A DNA stretch of 64,000 bases from Azospirillum thermophilum. GTDB lineage: Bacteria; Pseudomonadota; Alphaproteobacteria; Azospirillales; Azospirillaceae. The notes under the pieces are model-generated. The model saw only the letters and a list, made by a program, of their open reading frames with translations. It searched no databases and was not told the origin of the DNA. Positions within the stretch are counted from its first letter, which is position 1, and the number at the start of each line of letters is the position of its first letter. Location: positions 1 to 64,000 of the forward strand of contig NZ_CP029358.1 in NCBI RefSeq assembly GCF_003130795.1. The letters are read 5' to 3'. The translations under genes were made by a program, and so were the position numbers. Below, piece after piece: positions 55,586 to 64,000 of this stretch.

Positions 55586-55764
55586 TCATCGCATCGCCTT
55601 CGCCCCCATGACCTCGGCCACGCGCTCGAGGCCGGCGTCGTCGTTCACCGGGATGCCATCGCCGGTCGCCACGGTCTGCCGCACCCGTCCCTGCGCCTGC
55701 TGCACCACGTGCCACGCCTCGGACGTCGGCCGCGCGTCGGCGCGCCGCTGCATCGCATGGTCGG

Positions 55765-55768
<4 letters not shown>
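55586..55768 (-). CDS. 60-residue protein with a DUF4157-like tail, in the injection-system operon
   Basis: A tiny protein, [20 protein letters not shown] and onward. ATG 55768 overlaps the preceding stop as ATGA, which supports expression. The C-terminal [20 protein letters not shown] resembles the conserved stretch seen around DUF4157 proteins, which are common eCIS-associated putative effectors or proteases, but the HExxH-type core is absent. It may be a remnant, a loading signal or an adaptor. Confidence 0.65.
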
Positions 55769-59294
<3,526 letters not shown>

Positions 59295-59298
<4 letters not shown>

Positions 59299-62200
59299 GG
59301 CCGGCCCTCGGCCGCTGCGAGGCGGCGGCGCGCGGGCGACGGTGCCGTCTCGCCGCTCAGGGCGTGCTCCGTCGCCGAGGTCAGGTAGCACCAGCCGGGG
59401 GTCTTCGGCGGCGGGTCGGGGGCGTAGTCGAACGACAGGATGCCCAGCACGTAGGGCCGGTTCCGGATGAAGTGCGCGACCGCGTCGGCCGTGTAGTAGT
59501 CGCTCGGCCGCGGCGCCGGCGCCGGATCCGGCCACGGCGACAGGAAGCGGACCAGCTCGTCGTTCAGGCGCCGGGCGCTGGCCTCGGCGGTGTCGTCGTC
59601 GCTGAACACCAGCTTGGCCGTCACCTTCATGCGCTGGTAAGGCGGGCTGGTGACGCTGAGCCGGATGAAGGGGCTGATGCGTGCCGCCAGCATGTCGCGG
59701 ATCCGGCCGAGCGTGGCGGAGTCGCAGGCCGGCATGCTCGGGTCGGCAATGCCCGGGGTGGTCGGTCCCGGCACCGCGACGACCCAGACCCGGCCGGGTG
59801 CCGGCGTTCCGTCGCCATCGGAGGCCGGAACCACGGCGGCTTGCCACAGCGCCGGAAACTCCGACAGGGCGAGCCGCGCATAATCCCAGGACTGGATGCC
59901 GAAGCCCTTGTGGCGCAGCCGCTCCGCCATCCACATCTCGAAGCTCCGGTCCGTTGCCTCCGGCCGGCCGCCGAAGGACGGCAGGGGCTGTGCGACGGTG
60001 GCGACGCCGGGCAGCGGGTCGGCCCCGGCGGTGATCGTGCCGGCCTTCAGGGGGGTGCCCAGTGACGGCGCGCCGCCGGGTCCGCTCCAGCTCGCGGTGG
60101 CGGCGTTCGCGACGAGGTCGGCCAGCAGCGGGAAGGCGTCCGGATCGGCGGCCACGGAGGCACGCAGCCACAGCTTGGGAGCGGAACCGGGCACCGGCGC
60201 GGTGGGTGCGGCGTCGGCCGGCATGTCCGGCAGTTCGAAGGTGACGATCCCCGAGTTGCGCAGCCCGTTGGTGCCGTCGCGCAGCGGAGTCAGCGGCGTC
60301 CAGGCTCCGCCCGTCCCCTGCGACCAGGTGACCGGCGGTACCGCCTCCGGCCAGCCGGCCCGGCTGGGCGCCAGGGTGAACAGCAGCGCGAGCTCGGTGA
60401 TCGGCTCCGCCAGTTCGATCCGGAGCTCGCCCGCCGCCGCAATCGGGGCCAGCAGCGGCACCGCTTTGCCCGGCGGCCAGTCCACCGCCGCGACCTCGTC
60501 GAACGGCATCAGGTGGAAGTAGCGGCTGGCCTGATCGCCGGGCAGCGCGCTGGCGGCGTCGTAGGAAACGCTCAGGCTCGCCATCTGCGGCAGCCAGGGC
60601 TGGTTGGGAAAGCCGTTCTGCGGCTGGCCCTGCATGCAGCGCTCCAGGCAGCCGTTCGCGCGGCCCGTTTCGGCGGCCTGCAGGTCGGCCTGCGTCTTCT
60701 GCACCGCGGCGGCCATCGTCTGGCGCGCCTCCGCCGTCGGCTGCCCCTGCGCCGTCTCCGCGGTCGCGGCCAGCATGCCGCCGTCGGCGGCCATCGTCCG
60801 CGCCAGCCCCAGATCCGGCTGCGCGCCGGGGCCGAGGGCGGCACCGTTGCCGGCGATCCAGGCGGAGAGCCGGCCGAGCGTCGCCGTGGCATCGGGCGCC
60901 GGAGCGGTGGAACGGCGCTTGCCGGTCTTGTCCTCCGCCGGCTGGTTGAGCGCGGCCGACAGGCTGCTCCGCCAGTCGGCCTGCCGGGCGGGCGGAGCGC
61001 CGCTGTTCGAGATCGCATCCTGGGCGGCGGTCACACCGGTGGCGGCCATCTGCGGCAGCAGGGATTGCAGCGCCGTCGCCACGTCCTGCTGGACGGTCTT
61101 GTCGGGGGCCTGCCCGACGGTGGCAAGCAGCGAGTCCAGCATCGCCGCCAGCGACAGGCCGGGGCGGCTGCATCTCTGGGCACATGCCGCCGCCGCCGCG
61201 GTCAGCTCGACCGAAGCGGCCATGGTGTTGGCGGCGTAGAGCGTGTTGCCGAACGCGTAGTCCGGCGCCGTCAGGGCGAGGCGCAGGACGCTGGACGCGG
61301 GGTCGTAGTAGGTGGGCGGGGTCGCGGGAGCGAGGGCGGGCGCCGTCAGCGTCGTCGCCGGCACCAGCCGGCCTTGCGGGGCGGGCGCGGGGTCCTGCGC
61401 GCCGGCGTCGCCGGATCCGGTGTCGTCGGATCCGGTGCCGTCGGCCGTCCGGTCATCCGCCACCGTGCGGAACAGGTAGTCCGGCGCGCTCTGGGTCTGG
61501 GTCTTGTCCGGGGTCTTGTCCTGGCCGATCGTCCACAGACCGGGGTTCACCACCGTCAGGGAGGCCCGGAACGACCGGTTGTCGAAGAGCTTGCCGGGCG
61601 GCTGCTTCACCCCGTCGGCATCGATGACGTAGGCGTAGTAGTAGCCGTAGAAGCCGGTCGAGGCGACCGGCAGACCGTACCAGCCGATCCGCATCGAAAG
61701 ATGGCCGAGCGTCTTGACGAAAAGCTCTTGTGCGGCGACGTCCAACGCGGCGCCCTGCACCGGCGGCGAACCGAAGGGCGGGAACGGCTGCGAGGCGGAG
61801 GCGGCGCCGTTCGGCGTCGTCAGAGTCAGGTCGGTGAGACCGTCCACCGTCACGCCGATCGACAGTCCGGACAGCGCGAGCCCGCTCAGCACGCCGTAGG
61901 GGTACAGCGTCACCGATGACGGCGGCTGGCCGACCGTCACCAGCTCCTGGACCAGGTCCCCGGCCAGAACCGGCAGCCCGTCGTCGGACGCCGCGCCAGG
62001 GGGCGGTGGGGTGCTCTCGGCCTCCGGCGGGCGCGCCGGCGCGACGAAGGGGGCGGCGTCGGCGGCCAGCGAGAAGGACAGCGTGAAGGCCCCCGTGGCG
62101 TCGGCCGGCGGCTGCACCGCATATCCCTTGACGGGCGCCCAGCCGCCGGTGGTGGTGTAGCGCAGCGTGAAGCCGGCGTTCAGGACCAGCGCGAGGGCGT

Positions 62201-63482
62201 CCAGCGGATCGTCGCAAAGCGGCTCCAGCACCGCGATGGCGGCGTCCAGCGTGGCCTGCGTGAAGGTCAGGCCGAGGGTCACGGTCCGCCCGCCGCCGGT
62301 CAGCATCAGGGTCGGGCTGGCCAGCGCGAAGCCGAGGCTGGCGGTGGTGGTGTCCAGCGTGCTGCCGGGGGCCGTCCGTTCCGCGCCGAACAGGGGAAAC
62401 GGCCTGGCGATCAGCGGCGGCTGGTCGGACAGCGCGGCGACGCCGCTCAGCACCTGATCCGCCGGCGGCATGGCGGAGCGGTCCGCCGCGGGCTGGAGCG
62501 GCGTCCGCGTCACGCCCAGCGTCCGCAGGCCGGTTACGGCGGTGTTGCCCACGGACACGGCCTGGTCGAGCGTGTACCGGATGGCCGTGCCGTTCGCGTC
62601 GGTGCCCGCCGGGAAGACGGTGCCCTTGGGCACGGAGGTCAGGGTGACGCCCTTGGCCGGGGAGAATGCCAGGTATACCTGGTCGGGGCTGCCGACGCGG
62701 CTGTGCTGGCGCAGCACCTGCTCGTCGTAGAAGCGCACCAGCCGCGACGGGAAATCGTTGACGGTATCCTGGGCGTGGCGGAACAGCGTGACGAACGCGT
62801 TGTAGAGCGCCGCCTGGGGCGCGTGGCCGTCCGCCTGCATCGCGTCCTGGAACCGGGCGGAGTCGGTGGCGCGATCCTGCTCGATCACGCTCAGCAACGC
62901 CTCGGCCAGGTCGCCGAGAACCTCCGCCAGTTCGCCGTCCCAGCCCCTGGCCGTTCCGCTCCAGGCGCGGCGCAGTCCATGCTCCACGGCGTTGCCGCCG
63001 AGATGCGCGATCAGCCGCCGGGCCGGATCGGCGAGCTGGCCACGGTGCCGCGACGCGATGGCGGCGCCGAGCGTGCTTTCGACGGAGCTGGAGTCGGCGT
63101 CGGCCTCGACCAGCCGGACCAGCCGCAGCACGGCGGCGATCAGCGCGTCGGCGGCCCGCCGTTGCGCGTCGAGGCTGGAGGCGCTGCGCAGGACGGCGGT
63201 CAGCCGGTCGAACTCGGCCTCGACGTTCCGGATGTCCAGCCCGAGCTTCATGGCGAGCGCGATGCCGGGGTTGCCCGAGAAGAATTCCGACCAGTCGCCG
63301 TCCGGCAGGTCGGCCAGATCGTAGAACCGGATCAGCCGCCCGTACTCCACGGCGAAGTTGAGGAGCTGCGGCAGCGTGCGCCCGTCGACCTTCACCCGCC
63401 GTGGCGCCGGCGCCGCCAGCAGACGGTCGCTCTGGCTGGTCGCCAGATCGTTCAGGACGAGCATGTCGGCGCGGGCGATCAT
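59295..63482 (-). CDS. contractile injection system baseplate J-like protein (Afp11 type)
   Basis: A 1395-residue baseplate wedge component. ATG 63482 ([20 protein letters not shown]) has GAGGA seven bases upstream. The N-terminus [20 protein letters not shown] resembles eCIS baseplate J proteins. The middle carries [20 protein letters not shown] with the usual following VYLAFSP region. The C-terminus has the J-like segment [20 protein letters not shown] and [20 protein letters not shown]. An insert near residues 780-990 is Gln/Ala-rich with cysteine pairs ([17 protein letters not shown]). Long relative to phage gpJ, normal for eCIS. Confidence 0.88.
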
Positions 63483-63492
63483 CGCTCGGTCC

Positions 63493-63951
63493 TCACAGAT
63501 CCGGTGGCGGCAGCGTCGCCTCGGTCAGGTAGAAGGGATAGACCAGGTTGCTGCGCACGTTGGTGCTGCGGACCACGAAATCGATGAGGATGGCGACGCG
63601 GCCCTCCAGCGGCGCCTCCTCCTGCACCGAGATCGAGCGGACGTCGATGCGCGGCTCCCAGTCGATGATCGCCTTCGTCAGGTCCGACTTGATCTCGTTG
63701 ATCAGCGTTTCGGTGAGGCTGTCGAACACCCGGTAGCGCAGGTTGGTGCCGTAGGTGGCGAGCATGATCCGCTCGCCCAGGCTGGTGGACAGCAGCACCC
63801 ACAGGCATTCCTTGATGTTCCGCACGTCGCTGCTCATCACGACCGTGGCGCTGTGCCGGTTGAAGATCGGCGGGAAGCTCCAGCCGGTCCCGAGGAAGTC
63901 CGGCTCCGCGCCGCCGGCCCCGGTGTCGTCGGCCCCGGTGTCGTCGGCCAT
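63493..63951 (-). CDS. GPW/gp25-family baseplate protein
   Basis: A 152-residue lysozyme-like baseplate subunit (Afp9/T4 gp25 family). ATG 63951 has GGAGG seven bases upstream, within the stop region of the PAAR gene. After an Asp/Gly-rich leader come the family features GTGWSFPPIFN, VRNIKECLWVLLSTSLGERI and TYGTNLRYRVFDSLTETLIN. It links the baseplate to the sheath. Confidence 0.93.
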   Translation of the reverse strand: MADDTGADDTGAGGAEPDFLGTGWSFPPIFNRHSATVVMSSDVRNIKECLWVLLSTSLGERIMLATYGTNLRYRVFDSLTETLINEIKSDLTKAIIDWEPRIDVRSISVQEEAPLEGRVAILIDFVVRSTNVRSNLVYPFYLTEATLPPPDL

Positions 63952-63954
63952 GCC

Positions 63955-64000
63955 TCATCCTCCGATCAGCACGGTGGGACAGCCGAGCACGACTGTGCCG
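63955..64000 (-). CDS. PAAR-repeat spike-tip protein (C-terminal end only)
   Basis: The last fourteen codons before the TGA at 63955-63957 read GTVVLGCPTVLIGG, the typical end of a PAAR protein, which sharpens the spike of contractile systems. It lies four bases upstream of the gp25 gene, as in eCIS operons. The rest is beyond the window's right edge. Confidence 0.75.
   Translation of the reverse strand, partial: GTVVLGCPTVLIGG

Overview
The window is very GC-rich (about 70%) DNA with strongly G/C-biased third codon positions. Gene content (RepB-type initiator, ParA/ParB, several Liv-type ABC and TRAP transporters, MCP with a large Cache sensor) fits a secondary replicon (chromid or megaplasmid) of an Azospirillum-like alphaproteobacterium. 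This assignment is inferred from gene families and composition, not from a marker gene.

Layout. 1-17.4 kb is a transport and catabolism zone: livM(partial)-livH with a divergent binding protein, a chemoreceptor, a MarR regulator with a TRAP transporter (dctPQM), a 3-hydroxyacyl-CoA dehydrogenase and an opine-dehydrogenase-like protein, a second MarR gene, then a complete Liv operon (binding protein, H, M, G, F). 17.4-20.1 kb has an Ala-rich coiled-coil protein and a secreted protein with a His/Cys motif. 20.36-22.98 kb is an ISAs1-family element whose right terminal repeat was hit by a second ISAs1-family element, leaving a 10-bp target duplication. Directly beyond it, 22.98-26.63 kb is an AT-rich foreign island: a 5'-truncated HNH-type gene and a tight three-gene operon (XRE-ASCH, PIN-GNAT-ASCH-like, small P-loop NTPase) behind a perfect 16-bp palindrome. 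27-31.6 kb has an aryl-CoA-ligase-like gene, an acyltransferase-SGNH protein and an HpaI-type aldolase.

31.8-38 kb is the replication and partition module: parA-parB, two perfect 16-bp palindromes flanking a strong terminator (candidate parS), marC, two genes reading away from the origin, at least fourteen 18-bp iterons in both orientations, and repB. 38-43 kb has an ABC exporter, a Pit phosphate transporter with its PhoU-like partner, and small proteins.

43.3-51.9 kb is a phosphonate biosynthesis cluster on the minus strand: PEP mutase, phosphonopyruvate decarboxylase, two class I/II aminotransferases, a PhyH-type Fe(II)/2-oxoglutarate dioxygenase, an AEP-transaminase-like class V aminotransferase, a GNAT/FemAB-like transferase and a DMT-type exporter. 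52.5-64 kb is one end of an extracellular contractile injection system (PAAR, gp25, baseplate J-like, a large baseplate protein fused to a DUF1906 glycoside-hydrolase-like domain, a 60-residue protein, tape-measure protein, AAA ATPase); sheath, tube and spike genes would lie beyond the right edge.

Several otherwise well-conserved genes carry single -1 frameshifts, mostly in short G/C runs (dioxygenase, class V aminotransferase twice, tape-measure protein, HTH protein near the origin, possibly the secreted His/Cys protein). The uniform sign suggests residual sequencing errors more than decay, but this cannot be settled from the sequence alone.
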